A stretch of 5,756 bases of DNA from Thermoanaerobaculia bacterium. Lineage in GTDB: Bacteria; Acidobacteriota; Thermoanaerobaculia; UBA5066. Both the position numbers and the translations under genes were made by a program. Location: assembly GCA_023717585.1 (NCBI GenBank), contig JAMQPJ010000035.1:1-5756 (forward strand), in the 5' to 3' direction. The notes beneath the pieces were generated by a model that saw only the letters and a program-made list of their open reading frames with translations, was not told the origin of the DNA and ran no database searches. Shown piece after piece: positions 1-5,714 of this stretch; positions within the stretch are counted from its first letter, which is position 1; the number at the start of each line of letters is the position of its first letter.

Positions 1-698
1 CGCTCCTTCACGATGAACTTGCCCTGGCGCGCCGTCTGGGGCCAATGGACGTCGCGCGGGTCGTCGCCGAAGCCCGCCTCGCGCAGGTTGCGGATCTCGG
101 CGCCGCGCCCCCGGCGCCGGTCGCGCGGGTCGCCGCCCTCGGCTTCGCGGGGGTCGGGGGGGACGCAGGGCACGTTCGCCGGGGCCGGGTAGACGAGACG
201 CTCGTCCTCGAGAGGGTGCACGCGCCCCTTTCGGAAGAGCCCGATCGGATAGCCGCTGTAGAGGAGGAGCGACTCGATGGACCGGAGGCCGCGTCTCGGG
301 AAGACGAGGTCGACGCCACGTTCGGCGGGCCGTCCCGGATCGAGGCGTCCGAAAAGAATCGGGGCGGCCGCGCTCGAGATCTTCACGAGAAGCGCTCGGC
401 GCGGCAGCCGGCCCCGGTTCGTCAGCCGGAGCGTGAACCGCACCGGCACGCCGGCGAAGATTTCCGCGGGGCCCTCCAGCTCGACCGCGACGTTCTCCAC
501 GTTCCGGCGCGAGACGACCCCCGAGACGACGAGCGCGCCGAGGAAGAGCGACACCAGGATGTAGAGGCCGTTGTTTCCCGTGTTCGTCGCGGCGACGGCG
601 ACGACGAGCGTCATCAGGATGAAGCCGAGTCCGACGTTCGTGACCCGGACCAGGATTCCGGGATGGAGGAGCTTCTGGAGGCGCGCGCCGAAAGCCAC
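1..698 (-). CDS. DUF58 domain-containing membrane protein, partial (3' end cut by window edge)
   Basis: The reading frame opens at a GTG (698-696) 4 nt after the moxR stop and stays open to the left edge, giving about 232 residues. Two hydrophobic segments near the N-terminus (about residues 22-38 and 45-62, separated by TNTGNNG) look like a membrane hairpin. A beta-rich stretch follows (VELEGPAEIFAGVPVRFTL), and the end (about 199-232) carries the DUF58 signature: GAEIRNLREAGFGDDPRDVHW, then TAR and FIVKE. The family is known to sit beside MoxR ATPases, often with transglutaminase-like and von Willebrand A proteins; its biochemical role is poorly defined. The missing C-terminal part should hold the VWA-like remainder. 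There is no Shine-Dalgarno before the GTG, so translation is probably coupled to moxR. An in-frame ATG at residue 29 lies inside the first membrane segment and is an unlikely start. The family call is secure; the exact start is less so. Confidence 0.88.
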   Translation of the reverse strand, partial: MAFGARLQKLLHPGILVRVTNVGLGFILMTLVVAVAATNTGNNGLYILVSLFLGALVVSGVVSRRNVENVAVELEGPAEIFAGVPVRFTLRLTNRGRLPRRALLVKISSAAAPILFGRLDPGRPAERGVDLVFPRRGLRSIESLLLYSGYPIGLFRKGRVHPLEDERLVYPAPANVPCVPPDPREAEGGDPRDRRRGRGAEIRNLREAGFGDDPRDVHWPQTARQGKFIVKE

Positions 699-702
699 GG
701 GT

Positions 703-1659
703 TCAGAGGGGAACGGGCGTCTCGTCGAGGATGCGCTGGATCGCGTCGCGCTCGCGCCGGCCGCTTCCCCCGCCGTCCCAGGCTCCCGGCTGCGAGGCGA
801 GGACGCGGTGGGCGAGCGTCGGGACGGCGACGCGCTTGACGTCGTCGGGCGTCGCATAGGGCCGGCCCGAGACGAGAGCGCGCGCCTGCACCGCGCGGAA
901 AAACCCCTGCGCGCCACGCGGCGAAACGCCGAGAAGGAGGTCCTTGCCGTTCCGCGTACGCCCCACGATCGCGAGCACGTAGTCCATGAGCTTGTCGGCA
1001 ACGGTGACGCGCTCGGTGGCGGCCTGGGCCGCCCCCAGCTCCTCGAGCGTGAGCGCGGGCGCCAGCGCCGCGAGGATGCGGTCGGCACCGCCCGACACGA
1101 GGAGTCGCCGCTCGTCCTCCACCGGGGGATAGCCGAGTGAGATGCGCATGAGAAAGCGGTCGAGCTGCGACTCCGGAAGCGGGTAGGTGCCGAGGTACTC
1201 CACCGGGTTCTGGGTCGCGAGGACGAGGAACGGCTCGGGAAGCGGCCGGGTGACGCCGTCGGAGGAGACGGCGCGCTCGTTCATCGCCTGCAGGAGCGCC
1301 GCCTGGGTCTTCGGCGTCGCCCGGTTGATCTCGTCGGCGAGGAGCACGGGCGTGAACACGGGGCCCGGGTGAAACTCGAACTCCTGCGACCGCACGTTGA
1401 AGACCGTGAGGCCGAGGATGTCGGACGGAAGCGTGTCCGGCGTGAACTGGATGCGGCGGACGCCGACTCCGATCGACTTGCCGAGCGCCGTGGCGAGCGT
1501 CGTCTTGCCCACGCCCGGCACGTCCTCGATGAGGAGATGGCCGCGCGCGAGGAGGCACACGACCGCGTCCTCGACCGCGGCCGCGGGCCCACGGTAGGCG
1601 GTCCGCACGGTCGCCACGAGCCGGGAGAGAGACGCGAGAAGAGGGGCGGTCACCGTCAT
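703..1659 (-). CDS. moxR: MoxR-family AAA+ ATPase
   Basis: A 318-residue protein with every landmark of the MoxR subfamily: Walker A EDVPGVGKTT at about 45-54 (Lys52), Walker B VLLADEINRATPKTQAALL from about 105 (Asp109, Glu110), sensor 1 in LATQNP (Asn151), the arginine-finger region ESQLDRFLMR (Arg168), and sensor 2 in SPRG (Arg248) followed by the C-terminal helical lid. Length is normal for the family. MoxR proteins are cytoplasmic ATPases thought to act as chaperones in cofactor insertion, complex maturation or envelope functions, usually with a DUF58/VWA partner, as here immediately downstream. The ATG (1659-1657) overlaps the manC stop in ATGA, and a strong GGAGGAGG lies 10 nt upstream inside manC, so both re-initiation and direct initiation are plausible. 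The C-terminal tail (about 290-318) is Gly/Arg-rich and not conserved. The client of this particular copy cannot be read from the sequence. Confidence 0.95.
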   Translation of the reverse strand: MTVTAPLLASLSRLVATVRTAYRGPAAAVEDAVVCLLARGHLLIEDVPGVGKTTLATALGKSIGVGVRRIQFTPDTLPSDILGLTVFNVRSQEFEFHPGPVFTPVLLADEINRATPKTQAALLQAMNERAVSSDGVTRPLPEPFLVLATQNPVEYLGTYPLPESQLDRFLMRISLGYPPVEDERRLLVSGGADRILAALAPALTLEELGAAQAATERVTVADKLMDYVLAIVGRTRNGKDLLLGVSPRGAQGFFRAVQARALVSGRPYATPDDVKRVAVPTLAHRVLASQPGAWDGGGSGRRERDAIQRILDETPVPL

Positions 1660-2864
1660 CTCGGAAGCGCCTCCTCCACGCTCCGCCGCAGGGCGTCGGA
1701 CGCGCCCCGGCGCATCACGAGGAGGCCGTCTTCAGATTCCACGACCACGACGTCCGAGAGGCCGACGACGCGCACGGGCCGCGCCCCCGCCAGCACGAGA
1801 TTGCCGGAGCCATCCACGGCTTCGGCCGGCCCTTCGAGGACGTTTCGCGCGGAGGTCCCGCCCCGGAACTCGAAGACGGCGTCCCACGAGCCGAGGTCGC
1901 TCCAGCCGCAGGCACACGGGATGGCGAGTACGTTTTTCGCTTTCTCCATGACGGCGACATCGATCGAGATTGATTGGGAGGAAGAGAAGATTTCCTTGAA
2001 GGAAGAGGAATCACCGGTCTTCCGGGCCGCATGCGCGCGGCGGGCGATGTCGAGGATTTCGGGGGCGGTCCGGGAGAGTTCTTCGAAAAGGTAAGAAACC
2101 CGGAACACGAAGATGCCGGCGTTCCAGAAAAAGCGGCCCGGGGGGGCGGCGAGAAACTCCTCCGCACGCGCGCGCGTCGGCTTCTCCACGAACCGCACGA
2201 CCCGCCGCGTCGCGGGCGCAGCCGCCGCCCCTCCCCTCTTTCCATTCGAAGAAATCTCTCTTTCTCCTTGTCCCCTCTTCCCTTTCAAAGAGATCTCTTC
2301 TTCTCTTCTCTTCTTCCCCTTCTCAGAAATCTTCTCTTTCTTTTCTTTATTCTCTTCAGCAGAAATCTCTTCCCCTTCGACCTCCATGTACCCGAACCCG
2401 GTCTCGGGCCGCGTCGGAGGAATCCCGAGAGTCACGAACGAGTCCTGCGTTCGCGCCGCCGCGGCCGCCGCGCGAAGCGCGGCGAGGAACGCCGGCTCGT
2501 CGCGCACCGCCTGGTCGGACGGCAGCACGGCGAGAACGGCGTCGGGCGCCTCGTCCGAGGCCGCCAGCGCCGAAAGGGCAATCGCGGGCGCGGTGTTGCG
2601 GCGCACGGGCTCGAGAACGAAACGCGAGGAAGGGACTTCCGGGAGCTCGGCGACGAGGATCGGCTCGTGCGACGCGCGGCCCGAGACGAAGACGTTTCCG
2701 GCTCCGGCGCGGTCGGCGGCGCGCCGCCAGGCCTCCCGAAGCAGCGACTCTCCGCCCGTCAGGGCGAGAAAAGGCTTCGGCCTGTCGTCGGTCGAGCGCG
2801 GCCACAGCCGCGTGCCGCTCCCGCCGGCGAGGATGAGCGCGCGGATTCCGGCGGGGCTCGACAT
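1656..2864 (-). CDS. manC: Mannose-1-phosphate guanylyltransferase with a repeat-derived insert
   Basis: This enzyme makes GDP-mannose from mannose-1-phosphate and GTP in the cytoplasm, supplying mannose, rhamnose or fucose-type sugars for surface glycans. Visible motifs: nucleotide-binding LILAGGSGTRLWPRS at about 10-24 with Lys30, LPSDQ at 114-118, PTRPETGFGYMEVE at 150-163, RFVEKP at 224-229, WNAGIFVF at 247-254, SISID..VMEKA at 298-309 and GWSDLGSW at 320-327. There is no C-terminal cupin phosphomannose isomerase domain, so it is the short monofunctional type. At 402 residues it is about 50 longer than such enzymes usually are. The excess is a Lys/Glu-rich segment at about 164-218 made of four EIS/KIS-led units of 12-13 residues. 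The usual SIDYAVMEK reads SIDVAVMEK. The ATG at 2864-2862 has only an AGGA 1 nt away and a TACAAT box 7 nt upstream, suggesting a leaderless message. The conserved core on both sides of the insert stays in frame, so the gene is probably functional. A related sugar-1-phosphate guanylyltransferase specificity is possible. Confidence 0.93.
   Translation of the reverse strand: MSSPAGIRALILAGGSGTRLWPRSTDDRPKPFLALTGGESLLREAWRRAADRAGAGNVFVSGRASHEPILVAELPEVPSSRFVLEPVRRNTAPAIALSALAASDEAPDAVLAVLPSDQAVRDEPAFLAALRAAAAAARTQDSFVTLGIPPTRPETGFGYMEVEGEEISAEENKEKKEKISEKGKKRREEEISLKGKRGQGEREISSNGKRGGAAAAPATRRVVRFVEKPTRARAEEFLAAPPGRFFWNAGIFVFRVSYLFEELSRTAPEILDIARRAHAARKTGDSSSFKEIFSSSQSISIDVAVMEKAKNVLAIPCACGWSDLGSWDAVFEFRGGTSARNVLEGPAEAVDGSGNLVLAGARPVRVVGLSDVVVVESEDGLLVMRRGASDALRRSVEEALPR
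1981..2012 (+). repeat. Diverged inverted copy of the manC repeat
   Basis: The + strand GATTTCCTTGAAGGAAGAGG at 1989-2008 aligns with the reverse complement of 2274-2295, part of the tandem repeat, at 18 of 22 columns (two mismatches, two single-base gaps). It includes the near-palindrome TTCCTT-G-AAGGAA (1992-2004). In manC it encodes about residues 284-295 (DSSSFKEIFSSS) just before the conserved SISID motif, with lower-GC codons than its neighbours. Unlike the main tract it does not clearly lengthen the protein, so it may be a replaced segment or a chance purine-rich match. Confidence 0.4.
2232..2380. repeat. In-frame tandem repeat of about 36-39 nt, polypyrimidine on the + strand, within manC
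   Basis: The core GARATCTYC recurs at 2251, 2290, 2326 and 2362, with spacings of 39, 36 and 36 nt, all multiples of three. The flanking half-unit is also repeated: TCCCCTCTTTCCATTCGAA (2232-2250) and TCCCCTCTTCCCTTTCAAA (2271-2289) match at 16 of 19 positions. The second copy contains a perfect 12-bp palindrome, AAGAGATCTCTT, at 2288-2299. Pure pyrimidine runs cover 2294-2324 (31 nt) and 2330-2348. On the coding strand the tract is purine-rich and encodes units led by EIS or KIS at residues 167, 179, 191 and 204. The composition is strikingly A+T-rich and strand-biased compared with the GC-rich enzyme sequence on either side. This suggests insertion and expansion of a small repeat in a surface loop. 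The boundaries are approximate. Confidence 0.8.
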
Positions 2865-2871
2865 TCCTGAG

Positions 2872-2877
2872 ATTGTA
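2872..2877 (-). promoter_or_regulatory. Putative -10 box (TACAAT) for a leaderless manC-moxR-DUF58 transcript
   Basis: The minus strand reads TACAAT, then CTCAGGA, then the manC ATG. Seven nucleotides between the box and the start codon would place the transcription start at or next to the A of ATG, the arrangement seen at leaderless genes. No convincing -35 hexamer is present at 16-19 nt. The only Shine-Dalgarno-like sequence, AGGA, is 1 nt from the ATG, too close for normal use. The box lies in the 94-bp gap 2865-2958 after the lipoprotein gene, the widest gap between genes within the window. Confidence 0.45.
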
Positions 2878-2958
2878 CGGGCCCGGAGGCTCGAGCGATT
2901 GAGGGTGATGGCGAGGCGGGAGCTTCGTGGACGTCCGGAATCGACGAGCGACCGAAGG

Positions 2959-4110
2959 TCAGGGATCGACGACCGTCACGAAGACCGGCTTGCCGCCTTC
3001 GACCCTCATCATCACGGCGCTCTTGACCGGGTCGCCCGAACCTTCCTTGAACGTCATCTTGCCCGTGACACCTTCGAACTCGCGGATCTTCGACAGAGCC
3101 TCCCGAATCGCCTCGCGATCCAGCCCCGAAGCGCCCGCGAGGGCCTTCGCGAGGAGCTTGAAGGAGTCGTACGTCAGCGCGGCGACGTCGTCGGGCGTCT
3201 GAGAGTACTTGTTCTTGTAGGGCGTGACGAAGCGCGCGACCGCGTCCACGCGCACTTCCGGCGCATAGTGGTTGCAGAACGTCGCCCCCTCGGCATCCGC
3301 GCCGCTCAACTTGACCAGCTCAGGGCTGCTCCAGTTGTCGCTGCCGAGGAAGGGAACCTTGATCCCGAGTTTGCGCGCCTCGCGGAGCTGCAGAGGGACT
3401 TCGTTGTAATAGCTCGGCAGGAAGATGATGTCGGGAGCGGAAGCCGCGATGCGTGAAAGCGGGGCGGCGAAGTCCTTCTCGCCCGTCTTGTACGTCTCGA
3501 AGGCGACGACCTTGCCTCCAGCCTCCTCGAAGTCCTTCCGGAAAAGCTCGGCCTGGCTCTTCGGCGCCTGAGAGCCCGGGTCGTAGAGAACGGCCGCCTT
3601 CGCCGCGTGAAGGTATCCCGTCGCGAACTTCGCGAGGACGCGCCCCTCGAAGGCGTCGGTGAAGCACGAGCGAAAGACCCATTTCTTCCCCGCCGTCGTC
3701 AACGGGTTCGTGGACCAGGGAGTGATCATGGGGATCTTCATGTCCTCCGCGACCTGCGCGGCGGGGATCGCGCCCACGCTCGCGTTCGGACCCACGATCG
3801 CGAACACCTTGTCTTCGGCGGCGAGGCGCTTCAGGGCCTCGCCCGCCTCCGTTCCCCCTCCCTTGCTGTCTTCGATGACGAGCCGGAGCTGATGGGCCTT
3901 CCCCGCGATCTTCACGCCGCCGGCGGCGTTGATCTCGGCGACGGCCATCTCGGCCGCGTTCTTGCACGAGGCGCCGACGGCGGGAATGTCGCCGGTGAGC
4001 TCCGCGATCACGCCGATCGCGAGGTCGGGAAGCTCCTTCTTTCCGCAGGCCCCGAAAAGCGCCGTGGTCGAGAGGAGGAGAGAAAAGAGGAAAGCGGAAT
4101 GTCTTCTCAT
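2959..4110 (-). CDS. ABC transporter substrate-binding lipoprotein, branched-chain amino acid (LivJ/LivK) type
   Basis: A 383-residue type I periplasmic binding protein (Peripla_BP_6-like). The N-terminus MRRHSAFLFS plus a hydrophobic stretch ends in LFGAC, a slightly atypical lipobox (Phe at -3) with Cys22 as the likely lipidated residue, so the mature protein would be membrane-anchored outside the cytoplasm. Family landmarks: IGVIAELTGDIPAVG (32-46), AVAEINAAGG (56-65), VIEDSKG (78-84), VGPNASVGAIPAA (106-118, Ser111 in the ligand-contact loop), ITPWSTNP (129-136), FRSCFTD (146-152), DIIFLPSYYNE (227-237), LGSDNW (255-260), TYDSFK (313-318) and GVTGKMTFKEG (347-357). The likely ligand is an amino acid or small carboxylate. 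No permease or ATPase genes are in the window, so it is an orphan here or uses a transporter encoded elsewhere. The ATG (4110-4108) has a good GGAGGA 7 nt upstream, 31 nt after the murB stop. Family is certain; substrate is not. Confidence 0.93.
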   Translation of the reverse strand: MRRHSAFLFSLLLSTTALFGACGKKELPDLAIGVIAELTGDIPAVGASCKNAAEMAVAEINAAGGVKIAGKAHQLRLVIEDSKGGGTEAGEALKRLAAEDKVFAIVGPNASVGAIPAAQVAEDMKIPMITPWSTNPLTTAGKKWVFRSCFTDAFEGRVLAKFATGYLHAAKAAVLYDPGSQAPKSQAELFRKDFEEAGGKVVAFETYKTGEKDFAAPLSRIAASAPDIIFLPSYYNEVPLQLREARKLGIKVPFLGSDNWSSPELVKLSGADAEGATFCNHYAPEVRVDAVARFVTPYKNKYSQTPDDVAALTYDSFKLLAKALAGASGLDREAIREALSKIREFEGVTGKMTFKEGSGDPVKSAVMMRVEGGKPVFVTVVDP

Positions 4111-4117
4111 GAGCCGG

Positions 4118-4129
4118 TCCTCCGGAGGA
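4118..4129 (-). promoter_or_regulatory. Ribosome binding site inside a perfect 12-bp palindrome
   Basis: In the 31-bp gap between murB and the lipoprotein gene, the minus strand reads TCCTCCGGAGGA, a perfect palindrome whose right half is the Shine-Dalgarno for the ATG at 4110. The left half is anti-Shine-Dalgarno-like and could pair with it, within one RNA through a short stem with a CCGG loop or between two RNAs. A regulatory effect is inference only; the ribosome site itself is well placed. Confidence 0.6.
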
Positions 4130-4141
4130 ACGAGCGATACG

Positions 4142-5029
4142 TTATCCGAGAAGTCGAATCTCGGCTGTCAGTTCGACGCCGAACCTGATTCTCACGGCAT
4201 TCTTCATCTCTTCCATCAGCGACTTGACGTCGGACGCCGTCGCTCCGCCGACGTTGACGATCACGTTCGCGTGAACGGGCGAGATCTCGGCGCCTCCGAC
4301 GCGGCGGCCCTTCAGCCCGCATTCCTCTAGCAGTTTCCCCGCAAAGAGGCCCGGCGGGTTCTTGAAGATCGAACCGGCGTTCGGCTGCTTCGGAAGCGCG
4401 TTCTTTCTCTTCGCGGTCACCTCCGCCATCCACGACGCGATCTCGGCGGGCGGTTTCGGCGCGAGGCGGAGGCGGGCCCCGATCACGATGTCGTCGGCGT
4501 CGCAGAGCGCCGTCCACCGGTAGCCATGCGGGATCCCGGACGCCGGCGCCGTGCGCCTTTCCCCGGCGCCCGAGACGAGATCGGCCGCCACGAGGATGTC
4601 GAACAGCTCCGAGCCGTAGGACCCGGCATTGATGCGCACCGCTCCGCCGAGCGAGGACGGAATGCCGGAGAGGTTCTCGAGGCCCGAGAGGCCCGCCCCC
4701 TGCGCCGCCACGGCGAGCGACATGAGGGACACCCCGCCGCCCGCAACGACTTCCGGCGCCTCGATCCTGGTCGCGAGGAAGTCGCCCGCGAGGGTGAACA
4801 CGACGCCGGGGAATCCCGCGTCGGGAACGAGGAGGTTCGACCCCTTCCCGAGCGCGAGAACCGGCAGTCCCGCGGCGCGACCCGCGCGGAGGAGCGCCGC
4901 AAGCGCCTCTGCATCGTGGGCTTCCACGAAGTACCGGGCCGGTCCGCCGATCCGGAGCGTCGTCCGGCCGGAAAGCGGAACGTTCTCGCGCACGACCGCG
5001 CGCAGGCCGGAGAGGGCGCTCTCGATCAT
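4142..5029 (-). CDS. murB: UDP-N-acetylenolpyruvoylglucosamine reductase
   Basis: A 295-residue cytoplasmic FAD enzyme that uses NADPH to reduce UDP-GlcNAc-enolpyruvate to UDP-MurNAc, the second committed step of peptidoglycan synthesis. The FAD-binding half shows TTLRIGGPARYFVEA (23-37), LGKGSNLLVPDAGFPGVV (60-77) and LSGIPSSLGGAVRINAGSYG (120-139). The substrate half shows GYRW (169-172, the conserved Tyr-Arg), NAGSIFKNP (217-225, with the proton-donor serine at 220), LLEECGLKGRRVGGAEIS (233-250), HANVIVN (253-259) and FGVELTAEIRLLG (283-295, with the conserved C-terminal Glu at 290). The length and the GSIFKNP form match type II MurB, which lacks the extra segment of the E. coli enzyme. 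I chose the ATG at 5029-5027: it starts MIESALSGLR at the normal distance from the RIGGPA motif and overlaps the pgpA stop by 4 nt (ATGA). Reading further upstream only translates pgpA out of frame. No Shine-Dalgarno is visible, so translational coupling to pgpA is likely. No other mur genes are nearby. Confidence 0.96.
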   Translation of the reverse strand: MIESALSGLRAVVRENVPLSGRTTLRIGGPARYFVEAHDAEALAALLRAGRAAGLPVLALGKGSNLLVPDAGFPGVVFTLAGDFLATRIEAPEVVAGGGVSLMSLAVAAQGAGLSGLENLSGIPSSLGGAVRINAGSYGSELFDILVAADLVSGAGERRTAPASGIPHGYRWTALCDADDIVIGARLRLAPKPPAEIASWMAEVTAKRKNALPKQPNAGSIFKNPPGLFAGKLLEECGLKGRRVGGAEISPVHANVIVNVGGATASDVKSLMEEMKNAVRIRFGVELTAEIRLLG

Positions 5030-5592
5030 CGCGCCAGGAGGAGCGCGGCGCCGGCGAGCGCTCCCGCGACGGCGCCGGCGAGGACGTCGTCCATCATCAC
5101 GCCCCATCCCCCCGGCAGCCGCTCGAGCGCGCCGATCGGGCCGGGCTTCCAGGCGTCGAGGGCACGAAAGAGGGCGAACGCCAGGAGCACGGCGCCGATC
5201 CTGACGACCGTGGCTCCGGGCGGCACGAGCGCATAGACCGGCAGGAGCGCGATGGACTGCCCCGCGACCTCGTCCACCACCACTTCGGGGGGATCGCCGA
5301 TGCCGCGGAGACGCGCCGTCTCGCCCGCCGCGTGCACGCCGACGAGCGTGACCGCGAGCGCCACGCCGACGAGAGCCCAGACCCCCCAGATCGTCACGAC
5401 GAGATGGGCGATCGGGATCGCGGCGAGGCTCCCCCATGTGCCGGGCGCCACCGGGAGAAGCCCTGCCCCGAACCACGTCGCGACGAGGGTCGTCACGCGC
5501 GACGCGGCGAACACCTCGGGCCAGGGGCGAAGAATTCCTTGCGTTTCGGAAATATCGGGCCTACTTTCCACTCGTTCCTTCCGCACGGCCAT
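5026..5592 (-). CDS. pgpA: Phosphatidylglycerophosphatase A
   Basis: An integral membrane phosphatase that removes the phosphate from phosphatidylglycerophosphate, giving phosphatidylglycerol. Motifs in a 188-residue frame: ATWFGAGLLPVAPGTWGSLA (38-57), DPPEVVVDEVAGQSIALLP (100-118), LFRALDAWKPGPI (141-153) and GGWGVMMDDVLAG (161-173), the acidic clusters being the metal-binding and catalytic parts of the family. Hydrophobic segments lie at about 57-85, 112-122, 128-142 and 170-187. The ATG at 5592 has AGGA 4 nt upstream. However, the first 23 or so codons use A/T-ending and otherwise rare codons (AGT, AGG, CGA, ATT, CAA, CTT) unlike the rest of the gene. Later in-frame GTG codons at residues 8, 27 and 33 are therefore rival starts; residue 8 has GGAAGGA 4 nt upstream. 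The stop overlaps the murB start, forming an operon-like pair. Function is well supported; the N-terminus is uncertain. Confidence 0.93.
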   Translation of the reverse strand: MAVRKERVESRPDISETQGILRPWPEVFAASRVTTLVATWFGAGLLPVAPGTWGSLAAIPIAHLVVTIWGVWALVGVALAVTLVGVHAAGETARLRGIGDPPEVVVDEVAGQSIALLPVYALVPPGATVVRIGAVLLAFALFRALDAWKPGPIGALERLPGGWGVMMDDVLAGAVAGALAGAALLLAR

Positions 5593-5674
5593 GCAATCCT
5601 AGGCCGATTCGCCGAAATCCGGGCTTTCTTAGAAGGGTGAACAGCGCTCGGACGATGGCGTTTCTTCTGATATG

Positions 5675-5697
5675 CGGCGGCTGCTAAGCAGCCGCCG
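5675..5697. other. GC-rich hairpin upstream of pgpA
   Basis: The sequence CGGCGGCTGC-TAA-GCAGCCGCCG (+ strand) forms a perfect 10-bp stem with a 3-nt loop. It lies about 83 bp before the annotated pgpA ATG in the only long non-coding stretch of the window. No T tract follows the stem on either strand (GATAGATG on +, CATATCAG on -), so it is not a classic intrinsic terminator. It could be a leader structure of the pgpA transcript, a barrier between transcription units, or a copy of a dispersed palindrome. Nothing in the sequence chooses among these. Confidence 0.6.
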
Positions 5698-5714
5698 ATA
5701 GATGAAACTCCTTC

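Noticed and set aside
614..1558. A 314-codon minus-strand frame overlapping moxR
   Set aside because: It is a shifted reading of moxR and the start of the DUF58 gene, rich in Arg/Pro/Ala, while the moxR frame carries all the AAA+ motifs.
2232..2380. CRISPR-like regular spacing of repeats (36-39 nt)
   Set aside because: The repeats are contiguous and degenerate with no unique spacers, stay in frame with manC, and no cas genes are near.
2865..2958. An intrinsic terminator after the lipoprotein gene
   Set aside because: The only hairpin, GACC-TTC-GGTC overlapping the stop codon, has a 4-bp stem and no T tract. Nothing stronger is seen in the gap.
2113..3456. A long + strand open frame (447 codons) spanning the antisense of manC and the lipoprotein gene
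   Set aside because: It crosses two conserved minus-strand genes and the gap between them, has Arg/Ser-rich composition without any family motif, and is the usual antisense artefact of high GC3. The same holds for the + strand frames at 45-839, 1369-2094, 1974-2870 and 4526-5236.
5656..5688. A + strand mini-ORF, MAFLLICGGC, whose TAA is the loop of the hairpin
   Set aside because: There is no ribosome site at a usable distance and no sign of a downstream + strand gene that it could regulate. The coincidence of the stop with the loop is probably chance.
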